The notes under the pieces are model-generated. The model was not told the origin of the DNA. It searched no databases and saw only the letters and a program-made list of their open reading frames with translations. From Emticicia sp. CRIBPO (lineage in GTDB: Bacteria > Bacteroidota > Bacteroidia > Cytophagales > Spirosomataceae): a stretch of DNA of 64,000 nt. This document shows, one piece after another, positions 9,174 to 18,774 of the stretch (position 1 is its first letter; every line of letters begins with the position of its first letter). The stretch lies in NCBI RefSeq assembly GCF_009905725.1, contig NZ_JAAAKV010000005.1, positions 124,001 through 188,000 on the forward strand, given 5' to 3'. The translations under genes and the position numbers were made by a program.

Positions 9174-10931
9174 TTATTTTGTTGTTTTTTCGCTTAACTC
9201 TTTGAGGTATTGTGCCAGAGACGTGGCTTCCGGAATGTTAAGATGATGCTTAAAGCGACGTTTGCTGCGGCCTACGCTTTCCTTGCTGATGCCGAGGCGA
9301 CAGGAAATTTCATGGTCATTGAGTCCCAGGTAGATCAATGTTGCCAGACGTTCTTCAGCAGGCGTAATTTGCAAATGCAACTGGTGTAAAGTGTAAAGAT
9401 AGTCGGGATAAGCCTTTGAAAAATCAAGACGGAATTGTTCCCAGCTTTCGTCTGTGAGTAAATTGAACTTCAGCAAACCTTCTCTCGCAATCTGCTGACG
9501 GCATCTGGCGGTATTTATCTGGTTTTCCATCCATTTAAGTTGTGAATCCTTTTCCATCAGGTGGTTTGTCACTGCTGTAATTTTTTCTCTTGCTTTTTTT
9601 GCCTCAGCTTCCGCCATTTCCTGCCGGACTTTTATGAGGCTTTGTTTACGTTTTTCTCTCAGGCGATAATTTCTGTTCAAAAAAAAGCTCACAGGTATCA
9701 GCAGCAGAAATCCTGCAATGATGCTATTCCTGATCTTTCTTTCTCTGGCAAGTTTTATTTCCTTCTGATCAAGCGAGATAAGAAGGTCGTCAAAGGCTAT
9801 TTTAGCTTTCAGGGCAGACAACCTGTTGTTGTACAGTAAGATGTTAAGAGAGTCTTTATGCTGATGGTAAAGGTCATAGTAGTAAAATGCCATTTTATGA
9901 TCTCTCTTCAAGCGATAGGCATCTCCAAGACTCTTACATACCTCCATGCAATTGTCCCACAAGCCGAATTCTTTAAACGATAAGTGTGCTTTTTTCCACA
10001 AATTAATGGCTTTGGGAAAATCTTTCTTTTTAAAGTAAACAAAGGCCAGGGCCTGTTCAGCAAGGCTGATATTGAGAGGGTCTCCAAAAAAAAGACTGTT
10101 TTCCAGGTATTCTTTAATCAATGGGATCGCGTCTTCATATTTTCCCTGCAAGGCTAATGAATGACCGATGTTGCCTTTTGCAATACCCATCCAAAGTTTT
10201 TGTACCCTGGCATCAGGGTCCGGTTTTGCAGACAGGGTATCAAGTATCTGTTGATAGTAATAACGGCAACTGTCATAAGCTCCCGTTTTTTTATATGCCG
10301 CCCCGAGAATATCGAGCTGAAAAATATATACCCGGGCATCCCAATGCAGGAGGTCTGTATTTTTAAATTTAAGGCACGCCTTCCCATAGGCAATACTTTG
10401 TCTGTAGTCTTTTGACCGGTACAAAGCACTGCTTACGCTGAAAAAGCGGTTATGAACATACGGGAAATGAGAGAAGCCTGTCTGTTTTTGAAGTTCTATG
10501 GCTTTGATATTATACAAAACGTAGTTATAATCATTATAGCTGAACAACTCAGCATAGAGGCTGTATATCTCTGCCAGGAGTTGTTTGTCCTCCAAAGCCG
10601 TCGCAATTTTTATAGCCTTTTGCATTGGCTTTATGTAAAGAGCTCTTTTATAGCCAAACTCCATGGCTCCGAGCGTCATGTATTCGATAAGCCGGGCTTC
10701 TACTCTTTTATCCGGCTTTTCTCTCAGGTATTTATTCATTTTTGACAAAACCCGGAGATATTCCTGTTCGTTTTTATGGCGACTCAGATGATCATAAATG
10801 ACCTGGGCTTTATGAGTCTGTGAAGTATCGGTCATTTTCCAGCTTTCCAGGAGCGGTTTAATGAGTGGATCCTGTGCGTGGATGTTAACCGGAATAAACA
10901 GCAATAAAAGAAAAGTTAAAGAAGGCTTCAT
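9174..10931 (-). CDS. Membrane-anchored TPR protein with C-terminal LuxR-like HTH
   Basis: 585 residues: signal-like N-terminus (1-20, ending IHAQ), TPR-type helical repeats about 50-380, one transmembrane helix at about 402-420, a charged coiled coil 421-480, and a helix-turn-helix at about 521-565 (ITPAEERLATLIYLGLNDHE then LGISKESVGRSKRR). The architecture puts the TPRs in the periplasm and the DNA-binding domain in the cytoplasm, a one-component signalling layout common in Bacteroidota. No kinase or receiver domain is present. Ligand and targets are unknown; the neighbouring PLC-like gene is on the same strand 177 bp downstream and could be a target. Confidence 0.8.
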   Translation of the reverse strand: MKPSLTFLLLLFIPVNIHAQDPLIKPLLESWKMTDTSQTHKAQVIYDHLSRHKNEQEYLRVLSKMNKYLREKPDKRVEARLIEYMTLGAMEFGYKRALYIKPMQKAIKIATALEDKQLLAEIYSLYAELFSYNDYNYVLYNIKAIELQKQTGFSHFPYVHNRFFSVSSALYRSKDYRQSIAYGKACLKFKNTDLLHWDARVYIFQLDILGAAYKKTGAYDSCRYYYQQILDTLSAKPDPDARVQKLWMGIAKGNIGHSLALQGKYEDAIPLIKEYLENSLFFGDPLNISLAEQALAFVYFKKKDFPKAINLWKKAHLSFKEFGLWDNCMEVCKSLGDAYRLKRDHKMAFYYYDLYHQHKDSLNILLYNNRLSALKAKIAFDDLLISLDQKEIKLARERKIRNSIIAGFLLLIPVSFFLNRNYRLREKRKQSLIKVRQEMAEAEAKKAREKITAVTNHLMEKDSQLKWMENQINTARCRQQIAREGLLKFNLLTDESWEQFRLDFSKAYPDYLYTLHQLHLQITPAEERLATLIYLGLNDHEISCRLGISKESVGRSKRRFKHHLNIPEATSLAQYLKELSEKTTK

Positions 10932-11129
10932 TTCATGGATAAGGTTAATTGTGTTAACTTAATAACCAATATTTAAAAATCCTTTTAATTATCCAAGAGC
11001 TTCAGGGGGCTGATGCGGGCGATCCCGGGATAAAGTTATCGAGCAGTATTAAAATTAATGCGGTATGCTTTTCTCATTTCATAAAATAGTTTCATTTTTA
11101 CATTTTACGAAACTTAACAATTGTTGGCA

Positions 11130-12596
11130 ATGCTCTCTTTTGACCACGTCTCTATTTCAAAAAACGACCATCTTATATTATCAGAAATTAACTGGCAGGT
11201 TGCTCGGGGGGAAAACTGGGCAATTATCGGGGAAAGCGGTTCCGGTAAAAGTACGCTGATCGACACCATTGCAGGCAAGGTATTTCCGCTGAAAGGAAAA
11301 ATAAGCAGGGACAAAGACAAGCGGATTGAGCTTGTTCCGAGAGATTACAGTTTTCATAAAATAGTAGGGGCGGCCTATCAATATTATCAGCAACGTTATA
11401 ATTCCTATGATTCGGAAATCGGCCCGACGGTGGAAGAAATCCTGCAGGGCAGGGTAAAGCCGATCTGGACGGTCAATGAAAACTCTGTAGAACTGGCCCC
11501 GCCGCTTTATGAAAACGACTGGGTGATTGAAGTCAGCCGCCATCTGAGGATTGACCATCTGTTACAAAGGAAAATCACGTCCTTGTCTAATGGTGAAACG
11601 AGGAGAACGCTCCTCACCATCTCTTTGCTGAAGAAACCGGACATACTGGTTCTTGATAATCCTTTTACAGGCCTCGACAAAGAAAGCAGGAGGCTGCTTA
11701 AAGAAATTCTGGATGAATTCAGCACTAAAGGTATCCAGGTCATTATAGCTCTGAATATGCAGGACTTGCCGGATAGCATTGATCATATATTGGAACTGGA
11801 AGAAGGGAAAATAAAAGCAAGTCATATAAAGCCGTTTAGAATAGAAGAAAATAAAAGCAATGTTTCGGGATTAAAAATTCCTGAAGGGTTTCATTCAATT
11901 GCCGGCAATAAGAACGAAGACTTTGAAACAGCCATCAAATTTAACAAAGCCACGGTTACTTACAGTGGCAAGCGGGTGCTGGACAGTGTAGACTGGGAAG
12001 TGAAAAAAGGAGAACGCTGGGCATTGATGGGGCCAAATGGTTCCGGCAAAAGTACATTGCTCAGCCTCATCACCGGAGATAACCCACAATGTTATCAGAA
12101 TGATTTTGTTTTGTTTGACCGGAAGAGGGGAACAGGTGAAAGTATCTGGGACATAAAAAAGAAAATAGGATTTATTTCTCCCGAATTGCACCTTTATTTT
12201 AACAGGACTATAGAAGTGTGGAAAGTGGTGGCATCCGGATTGTTTGACTCGGCAGGCCTTTTTAAGAAACTTACCGACGAGCAAATGGACACCGTTAAAA
12301 CTTATATGGAGTTAATCAACCTCCGGAAGTTTGAAAACAGAAGATTGATCCATTTGTCTTCAGGTCAGCAGAGACAGGTTTTCCTGGCCAGGGCTTTGGT
12401 GAAAAACCCACCTCTACTTTTGCTCGATGAGCCTTGTCAGGGACTTGATTATAATCAGATGGTGTACTTCAGGGAATTGCTGAACCAGATCATTCTCGGG
12501 CTTAATAAGACACTGGTTTATGTTACGCACTATGAAGACGAAATTCCGGCCTGCGTAACCAGGAGGATTAATTTATCAGAGGGAAAATCGATTTAA
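11130..12596 (+). CDS. Tandem ABC ATPase of the ModF/PhrA type
   Basis: 488 residues from the ATG at 11130 (the frame can be extended to a TTG at 11121). Two complete ABC domains are present: Walker A GESGSGKST at residues 34-42 with signature LSNGETRR, then Walker A GPNGSGKST with signature LSSGQQRQ, and Walker B LLLLDEP in the second. No membrane segments. The arrangement matches ModF/PhrA-like proteins once linked to molybdate transport or photorepair, whose true role is unclear. The gene ends 9 bases before the GH30 gene and may be co-transcribed with it. Confidence 0.8.
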   Translation: MLSFDHVSISKNDHLILSEINWQVARGENWAIIGESGSGKSTLIDTIAGKVFPLKGKISRDKDKRIELVPRDYSFHKIVGAAYQYYQQRYNSYDSEIGPTVEEILQGRVKPIWTVNENSVELAPPLYENDWVIEVSRHLRIDHLLQRKITSLSNGETRRTLLTISLLKKPDILVLDNPFTGLDKESRRLLKEILDEFSTKGIQVIIALNMQDLPDSIDHILELEEGKIKASHIKPFRIEENKSNVSGLKIPEGFHSIAGNKNEDFETAIKFNKATVTYSGKRVLDSVDWEVKKGERWALMGPNGSGKSTLLSLITGDNPQCYQNDFVLFDRKRGTGESIWDIKKKIGFISPELHLYFNRTIEVWKVVASGLFDSAGLFKKLTDEQMDTVKTYMELINLRKFENRRLIHLSSGQQRQVFLARALVKNPPLLLLDEPCQGLDYNQMVYFRELLNQIILGLNKTLVYVTHYEDEIPACVTRRINLSEGKSI

Positions 12597-12605
12597 AAAT
12601 ATAAG

Positions 12606-13982
12606 ATGATGAAAAAGCTGTCTGTTCTTTTCCTGTTGGTTGTTTTACCCATTATTAAGGTGTATTGTCAGAATGCCCCTGAGTTTGATTACTACGTTAC
12701 GACGCCGGACAGAAAAAGTCTTCTTACGCATAATCCTGAAATTGAACACGATTTTGACGAACAGAAAGCTTTCACGATCAATGTGGATGAAAAAATAAAA
12801 TACCAGACTGTAGAGGGGTTTGGTTATACATTGACAGGAGGGAGTGCTTATCTGATCAGACAGAAATTAACGGAATCTCAAAGGAAAAGTCTTTTGAAAG
12901 AGCTGTTTTCAGAAAAAGAAGGAATTGGCTTGCAATGGCTGCGGATAAGTGTGGGAGCATCAGACCTGAGTGCTTTTCCGTTTACTTACCAGGAAAAGCA
13001 AAAGGATATTTTTAATCTGAGTCATGACAAAACGGACCTGATTCCGTTATTACAGGAAATTGTAAAAATCAATCCGAAGATTAAGTTGTTGGCAACCCCC
13101 TGGTCGCCTCCGGTCTGGATGAAAGATAACGGCTCTTATATCGGAGGAAGTCTTTTAAAATCACACTATGGCACTTATGCTGCTTATCTGGTAAAATATG
13201 TCAGGGCCATGAAAACCCTCGGCCTGACGATACACGCACTGACGCCTCAGAATGAACCGGAGAATCCCCACAACAATCCAAGTTTGCTGATGACGGCTGC
13301 CGAACAAAGTGATTTTATTGCCAACTATCTTGGACCGGCATTCAGAAAAGCAGGAATAAAAACGAAAATTATCCTGTTTGACCATAATTGCGATCATCCG
13401 GAGTATCCGATAGAAATTTTAAAGAATAAGAAGGCCAATCCATACATTGAAGGATCGGCTTTCCATTTATATGCCGGAGAGATCTCTGCTTTGTCGAAGG
13501 TTCATAATGCTTTTCCTGATAAGAATATTTACTTTACCGAACAGTGGACTTCTTCGGAAGGACAGTTCGGGGGTGATCTTCAGTGGCACATCAGAAACGT
13601 AATCATAGGGTCGTTACGCAACTGGAGTAAGGTGGCGATGGAATGGAACCTGGCGAATGATAAGGAGATGAGACCGCACACAGAGGGAGGCTGCGATAAA
13701 TGTCTTGGGGCCATCACGATTGACGAGAACGGACACAATCCCAATGTTGCTTATTTTGTCATTGCACATGCCTCACAGTGGATACCACCGGGCTCTGTAC
13801 GTATCAAATCAAATGAAAGTGCTGATTTTCCCAACGTGGTGGTGTTGAGGCCGGATGGTAGAAAGGCCATGATCCTGATGAATTCAAAAAATGAAACACA
13901 GGATTTTATCATTTCCGATAAGAACAGAAACAATAAACTATCGCTGGAAGCAGGAGCTGTAGCAACGGTCGTCTGGAAATAA
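12606..13982 (+). CDS. Secreted GH30 glycosidase (glucosylceramidase-like)
   Basis: 458 residues with a signal peptide (MMKKLSVLFLLVVLPIIK, cut near residue 21). GH30 hallmarks are clear: the VEGFGYTLTGGSA entry block, acid/base E217 in TPQNEPEN, and nucleophile E312 in YFTEQW. The final ~60 residues form the side beta-domain. GH30 enzymes hydrolyse beta-glucosides, beta-1,6-glucans or xylans, so specificity cannot be assigned. It follows the ModF-like gene closely and is convergent with the FUSC gene with only 4 bases between stops. No PUL (SusC/D) genes are nearby. Confidence 0.92.
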   Translation: MMKKLSVLFLLVVLPIIKVYCQNAPEFDYYVTTPDRKSLLTHNPEIEHDFDEQKAFTINVDEKIKYQTVEGFGYTLTGGSAYLIRQKLTESQRKSLLKELFSEKEGIGLQWLRISVGASDLSAFPFTYQEKQKDIFNLSHDKTDLIPLLQEIVKINPKIKLLATPWSPPVWMKDNGSYIGGSLLKSHYGTYAAYLVKYVRAMKTLGLTIHALTPQNEPENPHNNPSLLMTAAEQSDFIANYLGPAFRKAGIKTKIILFDHNCDHPEYPIEILKNKKANPYIEGSAFHLYAGEISALSKVHNAFPDKNIYFTEQWTSSEGQFGGDLQWHIRNVIIGSLRNWSKVAMEWNLANDKEMRPHTEGGCDKCLGAITIDENGHNPNVAYFVIAHASQWIPPGSVRIKSNESADFPNVVVLRPDGRKAMILMNSKNETQDFIISDKNRNNKLSLEAGAVATVVWK

Positions 13983-13986
13983 TCAC

Positions 13987-16266
13987 TTAAGCCTTTCCGT
14001 CGTTGTTGATTTCCGGAGACGGAAACCGTTTTCCGTGAATTTTGATATAAGAGTTGACCGCATTTTTCAGACTTGAAGAAAGAGAAAGTAACAGGCGAAG
14101 CTGATCAGTGATCATCCTGGCTTCCTGCAGGTTCAGTCTCATTTCGTGGCTGATGGAATGTATACCGTCTTCAATTTCCTTATCCCTGATTTTGACAAGT
14201 TCCTTAAATTTGTTTTCAAGATATTCCTCGGCCTTGACTAATTCTTCTTTACGGTTGGTTTCTGTAATTTCTTCATAGTTCAGCATTTCCATGGCATTGA
14301 TCAGGTTATCATTTGTTCCTGAAATAAAAACCTCAAAGTGACGGGACGCTTTGGTGGTTTTATGGGCTCGCATAAATGTTCCTAAAGAGGCTGCTGCTGA
14401 AAGAAAAGTATTGTTGAGCGTTACGATCTCATACACATAAGACAACTCCTTTTGTTTTGACTTAGGTTCTTGTGTCATCCTTTGAAAGGCAGCATTCAGG
14501 TTTCCTATCGCCAGAAATGCCTGTTTTCTGGATAACTTGTAAGAGGTTTCCAGTGTTTCTTTGTTATGATAATACCGGTCGATTTCGATCAGGTACAAGC
14601 TATTGGCTTCGATGGCTTCCACCATGTCTTTCCGGATGTTAAGAAACTGCCACGAGGGCCAGAAGAGAAGATTGGCAAAATAGGAAAGAGTAGCCCCGAT
14701 AAAGGTGTCAATAACCCGGTATTTGACCAGTTCGAGAGCATTCTGTACCAAAATTGAATAAAGAAAGATAATGCTCAGGGTAATGAACATTGCAGCGGCC
14801 TTGTAGTTCTTTTGCAGGAACGAGAACGAAAGAAGCAGGGAAGCAATAGCCAGGATACTGTATACCATTGTATTCTGCGTCAGAAAAATGATGGAAACCG
14901 CAATCGCCGCCCCGATGAAAGTCCCGGCAATTCTGTGCTTTGTCCGCTCTTTGGTCAGGCCGTAGCTAGGCCGCATAATGACCACAATAGTCAGTAATAT
15001 CCAGTAGAAATTTTCAAGATCCAAGGCCTTGCCGATCAGGAAACCTAAAATAATGGTAAGCGTCAATCGCAGCGAATGTTTATAGCTGGGGGACTTAATG
15101 CTGAAGTTTTCACGGAAAGTTTTAAAATCGTAATCCTGGTGGGTAATAAACCTGGCCCTTTCTTTATTCTCAGATTGAAGCCCCTCGTTGAGGTTATTGA
15201 GGATACGCTCTATTATGGTTACTTTTTGTACCTGCTTTTCCTCGTAGTCGTACAGGTTTCTTAAGATCAATGAACCCTTACGGGCCTTTGGCAGGCCTAC
15301 TTCCTTTACATAAACTTCAATGTTTTCCTGTGCTCTTTTGAGCAAAGTCTCGAGATGATTTTTGAATTTGAGCGGCTTGTTGTTCCTGATGGCTTCAGAG
15401 ATCTTTTTCATCCTGTCGGCCATCTCGCTGTTGATTTTTTTGTAGGGTTCTATTTTCTCTTCATGGCCATGAAAAATCTCGTCAATTTTGTAAAGGTTGT
15501 CCGTGTTGGCAATGGCCAGTTCAAGCATGTCAACCAGTTCTATAAAAATCAATAATTGTTTTCTCTGGTAATTGGAATGTCCCGATTTCTGGCGGTCGCT
15601 CATCAGGATTTCGCGAAGGGTCTCCAGTTTTTCATTGATGTCGGTTTGGAGCGTGAACATCTTTTTTTGAAGCGTGTCTTTGTCTGCTTTTTCAACGGCG
15701 AATTCTCCCCGGGTAGCCAGATAGTCGGCGGTAAGTTCAATGCAATCGGCCAGAAGAAGTTCTGTCGTTTTTTTATGGATAAAAATATTAAAGACAAAGG
15801 AGAGGACGAGATACCATATTCCACCCAGGCCGATCAGTCCGGCATGATGTAAAATCTCCATACCTGAAACAGGATGTGCAAAACTCAGAACTACAGCAGA
15901 TAGTCCGGAAAAGGAAACCAGGGAGGCCCTGAAACCAAATACAGAAATATAAGAGATAAAGAAGACAAGAATACCTAGTACCGGAACCAGTAACCAGGGA
16001 GAATAATTGGACGCAATAGTCATCAGTATCGTGACAACGACACTTAAAACAATCGCAAATCCTATACCATACATTTTGTGCCTGATAGTACCCTGAACAT
16101 CCGGAGAAGAGGAGAAAATAACACCCAGGGCGATGGTCAGACCCAATTGCGACTGATCCATGTAAAAGCCAAGATAAACCGGCAAAACGATAGCAAAAGT
16201 GAGGATAAAGCCTTTGAAAAATTCAGAGCTTTCAAAAAAACGTTTTATGGCTTGGCGGTCAATCAT
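13987..16266 (-). CDS. FUSC-family inner-membrane protein (YccS/YhfK-like)
   Basis: About 759 residues from the ATG at 16266 (MIDRQAIKRFF); the longer frame begins with TTG. Two membrane blocks, residues about 20-170 and 400-530, each with several helices, are separated by a large charged cytosolic region, the duplicated plan of FUSC proteins such as YccS and the aromatic-acid exporter AaeB. The C-terminal ~200 residues are helical and soluble. It likely exports a small aromatic acid or similar compound, but no partner membrane-fusion protein lies next to it. Monocistronic. Confidence 0.85.
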   Translation of the reverse strand: MIDRQAIKRFFESSEFFKGFILTFAIVLPVYLGFYMDQSQLGLTIALGVIFSSSPDVQGTIRHKMYGIGFAIVLSVVVTILMTIASNYSPWLLVPVLGILVFFISYISVFGFRASLVSFSGLSAVVLSFAHPVSGMEILHHAGLIGLGGIWYLVLSFVFNIFIHKKTTELLLADCIELTADYLATRGEFAVEKADKDTLQKKMFTLQTDINEKLETLREILMSDRQKSGHSNYQRKQLLIFIELVDMLELAIANTDNLYKIDEIFHGHEEKIEPYKKINSEMADRMKKISEAIRNNKPLKFKNHLETLLKRAQENIEVYVKEVGLPKARKGSLILRNLYDYEEKQVQKVTIIERILNNLNEGLQSENKERARFITHQDYDFKTFRENFSIKSPSYKHSLRLTLTIILGFLIGKALDLENFYWILLTIVVIMRPSYGLTKERTKHRIAGTFIGAAIAVSIIFLTQNTMVYSILAIASLLLSFSFLQKNYKAAAMFITLSIIFLYSILVQNALELVKYRVIDTFIGATLSYFANLLFWPSWQFLNIRKDMVEAIEANSLYLIEIDRYYHNKETLETSYKLSRKQAFLAIGNLNAAFQRMTQEPKSKQKELSYVYEIVTLNNTFLSAAASLGTFMRAHKTTKASRHFEVFISGTNDNLINAMEMLNYEEITETNRKEELVKAEEYLENKFKELVKIRDKEIEDGIHSISHEMRLNLQEARMITDQLRLLLSLSSSLKNAVNSYIKIHGKRFPSPEINNDGKA

Positions 16267-16459
16267 ATGCTTGTAGAAATGGCTGCACAAAAATTAAACA
16301 ATAAGCTTTAAATAGCAAATTTGAGACCCTTTTTTGACAGAGAGCAAACAAACGCAAATCATCGTCCGCAAAAATCATAAGGAGAAGCTGAACGCTGATG
16401 CAACGAATCGACAAATGTTTGCATCTCACTGTTAACAAATCATTTAAACATTGATCATT

Positions 16460-16969
16460 ATGAAAAAGACCAGCTATCTGTTACTTATCTGTATTTTGCT
16501 GACAGCAAAAGTTACTATGTCACAAACCCTTGAAAAAAACACCCAATGGCTGAGCGGCCAGTTAAACAACCTGGTGAAAGATGAAAACAAAAAACTGAAG
16601 GTAAATCAAAAGGAAAGTTTTCCCACGTTCAACTTCAAAGGTTGCCAGATGAACATGGACATTGATGCCAAAGACAAGGATTTTGATTTCGGCATGAGGC
16701 TTTCGTGGCTTTTAAAAGATGTGAAGGGAGTTACTTATGCCAGGGAGAAAAACGGAAATTATGAATTGAACCTGAACGTCCCGGCTGACAAAATGAAAGT
16801 GAAGCTGGATTTCGGACGTGAAAATTCCATAGGAGGCTCATTCAATATTAAGGATGATGACAAGGACGGAAAAACGAACTTTACCCTGCATACAGCCGAT
16901 GAAACCCTCGTTAAGCAGATGGTCGTGCGTTTTGAGGAGTCGGTTAAAGTTTGCCGGAATATGAAATGA
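16460..16969 (+). CDS. Secreted protein of unknown function
   Basis: 169 residues from the ATG at 16460 (the open frame begins at a TTG 9 bases earlier). The signal peptide MKKTSYLLLICILLTAKVTM is cut near SQ. The mature part is polar with alternating beta-strand-like segments and Asp/Lys-rich turns, including DDDKDG, which could be a Ca2+-type loop. Two Cys residues (KGCQMN and KVCRNM) could form a disulfide. I do not recognise the family. Next on the same strand, after 85 bp, is a META-domain-like protein. Confidence 0.7.
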   Translation: MKKTSYLLLICILLTAKVTMSQTLEKNTQWLSGQLNNLVKDENKKLKVNQKESFPTFNFKGCQMNMDIDAKDKDFDFGMRLSWLLKDVKGVTYAREKNGNYELNLNVPADKMKVKLDFGRENSIGGSFNIKDDDKDGKTNFTLHTADETLVKQMVVRFEESVKVCRNMK

Positions 16970-17054
16970 GAGAAAATAAATCTTATCTTTAAATTTGTGG
17001 AATACAACCTTTTTGTCTGAAACAGAGTCTAAGGGATATTAAATAAAATTCGAA

Positions 17055-17588
17055 ATGATAAGAATAGCCCTGGTTTTATTTTTAGTGCAATTTTTAAAGA
17101 TAGATTCATGTACTACTGTGGAGGCAGAATCTTTAAAAGCGGATGCCGTTTCATTAAGTGGTGAATGGGTATTGAAAAGTGTTTTTCTGGGAGACGTCAT
17201 TGATACGCCATGCGGCTGGGAAGCCAAAGATCCGAGGCAAATGACATTGAACATTACCACCACCGCTACAGAAAATGACTCGAAATCATTTATACTGAAC
17301 GGTCAGTCGGCAGTCAATCAGTTTTTTGGTTCATACGCTATCCAATCTTTTGATAAGATAACCAAAAAAGGAACCATCAAAATGGGAGCGATAGGAGGGA
17401 CTAAAATGGCAGGTCCGGAAGCCATGATGAATTGTGAAACAAGATACTATACGCTTTTAGGTGACGCTGTTGATTTTCAACTGGTAGAAGGAGAAAACGG
17501 CCCGGTGTTGCATCTGGGAAGATTAAAGAAAGATAATACCCCTTCAAGAGATGGGGGTACTTACCTGATATTTGAGAAGGGTAAGTAA
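17055..17588 (+). CDS. META/HslJ-like secreted protein
   Basis: 177 residues. The N-terminus (MIRIALVLFLVQFLKIDSC) looks like a signal peptide, possibly a lipoprotein with Cys 19, although the lipobox is poor. The body has the META pattern: SLSGEWVLKSV, then a hydrophobic strand, FFGSYAIQSF, MAGPEAMMNCETRYYTLL and a final YLIFEK strand. META/HslJ proteins are small envelope beta proteins without a firm biochemical role. A clear terminator follows and separates it from the converging pYEATS gene. Confidence 0.7.
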   Translation: MIRIALVLFLVQFLKIDSCTTVEAESLKADAVSLSGEWVLKSVFLGDVIDTPCGWEAKDPRQMTLNITTTATENDSKSFILNGQSAVNQFFGSYAIQSFDKITKKGTIKMGAIGGTKMAGPEAMMNCETRYYTLLGDAVDFQLVEGENGPVLHLGRLKKDNTPSRDGGTYLIFEKGK

Positions 17589-17604
17589 GAAAAATAAACA
17601 GAAG

Positions 17605-17639
17605 AGGCCCTGGCGGAATTATCTGCCAGGGCCTTTTTT
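17605..17639 (+). terminator. Rho-independent terminator after META-like gene
   Basis: AGGCCCTGGC (17605-17614) pairs with GCCAGGGCCT (17625-17634), followed by TTTTT. It lies between two converging genes. Confidence 0.85.
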
Positions 17640-17642
17640 GCG

Positions 17643-18554
17643 TTAGCGTCGTTTAAAATCATCCGGAAGATCGGGTTCATCTCCCAGGTCAAGTTCGAGT
17701 TTTGTTCCTGTATTAAGAATTTCTGCCCCGATAGTAAATGCTCCCCAGGCAATTTTTTCAAGTCTTGCGACCCCGTTTATGGCCTCAATGATTTCAACTT
17801 GTGGCTTAAATGTATTGTGGAGATAGAACTTCACTCCGCCTGTCAGTTTTTTATCAGAATCTTTGGCTTTAACAGTATAAATCAGTTTATACCAATCTTC
17901 AAGACCTTTTACAGGACGAGAATCTACAGAGATGATGAATCCGTCTGCCTCCCTGCTTCCTCCGAACCGGCCTTTGTTATGATCGATGTCAGGGGTATCC
18001 GGATCAACGGAGGATTTATAGATAGAAACATTTTTATCCGTTACTGTTTTGTTGGGAAAAGGATTCATTTGCTGGGTTGCTTTCGCTACTGCATTGGCCT
18101 TTTCATTGGCTTCCTTTGCTTTTTCCTTTGCTTCATCAACCTTTTTGAGGATAGTATCAGAAACAGAACTGATAAACCGGGTAGAGCTGATTCCTGCCAG
18201 GACACAGAAGCTGATGAAAAGGATATGGTCTTTTACATTATTTTTGAGCAGTCCGTCAAAAATATTACTTTGGGTAATAGCCAGAAAAACGGGAACCAGC
18301 AACGCCGCTCCCAAACCCATGAAAATGGAGTTTTTCAGCGAGGGGGAATCATCGTCGGGCACTTTGTTAGATTTACCGTAATGATAATTGACAAATCCAC
18401 CTAAAAGACCGGACAAAATAATCATAAGAAGAATGGTACCAAAAACCGGCCAGTCAAATGTTTCTTTTGGTAAAGGAGTAGCAGCAACTTTCTCATAAGC
18501 AGCAAGAAGCTTATCAAGAGAATCTTTCGGAATTATGAGTGTATCTGGTGACAT
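17643..18554 (-). CDS. Three-TM membrane protein with C-terminal prokaryotic YEATS (pYEATS) domain
   Basis: 303 residues from the ATG at 18554; a longer TTG-started frame exists. Three hydrophobic helices sit at about 37-56, 75-95 and 109-131, followed by a Lys/Glu/Ala coiled coil (135-160), a linker, and a beta-rich domain at about 205-292. That domain holds GVKFYLHNTFKP, GVARLEKIAWGAFTIGAEI and KLELDLGD, which match the pYEATS pattern of prokaryotic YEATS-like domains; the N-terminal helices fit the YEATS-associated three-TM (YLATT-like) module. Such fusions have been proposed as membrane parts of conflict or signalling systems. Here it stands alone between a META-like gene and gcvT. Function is not established. 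Confidence 0.7.
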   Translation of the reverse strand: MSPDTLIIPKDSLDKLLAAYEKVAATPLPKETFDWPVFGTILLMIILSGLLGGFVNYHYGKSNKVPDDDSPSLKNSIFMGLGAALLVPVFLAITQSNIFDGLLKNNVKDHILFISFCVLAGISSTRFISSVSDTILKKVDEAKEKAKEANEKANAVAKATQQMNPFPNKTVTDKNVSIYKSSVDPDTPDIDHNKGRFGGSREADGFIISVDSRPVKGLEDWYKLIYTVKAKDSDKKLTGGVKFYLHNTFKPQVEIIEAINGVARLEKIAWGAFTIGAEILNTGTKLELDLGDEPDLPDDFKRR

Positions 18555-18718
18555 AATTAACAGGGATTTAAAATCAGGGAATATTTTATACAAAATTGAC
18601 TTTTTGTGACAACCTGTTTTATGTGAAAAAGCCCCGTTCTGCGACCGTATTTTTCCCGTATAGCGGTTTACATTTTAAAAATTATCCTCCTGCCACTCGT
18701 AATATCTCTTTCCGGGAT

Positions 18719-18726
18719 TACCTTTG
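18719..18726 (+). promoter_or_regulatory. Bacteroidota -7 element for gcvT
   Basis: TACCTTTG matches the TANNTTTG consensus 48 bases before the gcvT start codon; no good -33 TTTG at the usual distance. Confidence 0.45.
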
Positions 18727-18774
18727 CAAAAACATTCATCATACTGCAGACCAGGTCTGTGTTAACCTTATAAT

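Noticed and set aside
18555-18774. Glycine riboswitch upstream of gcvT
   Set aside because: No paired glycine aptamer-like helices or long structured leader seen in the 220 bases; only a -7 box.
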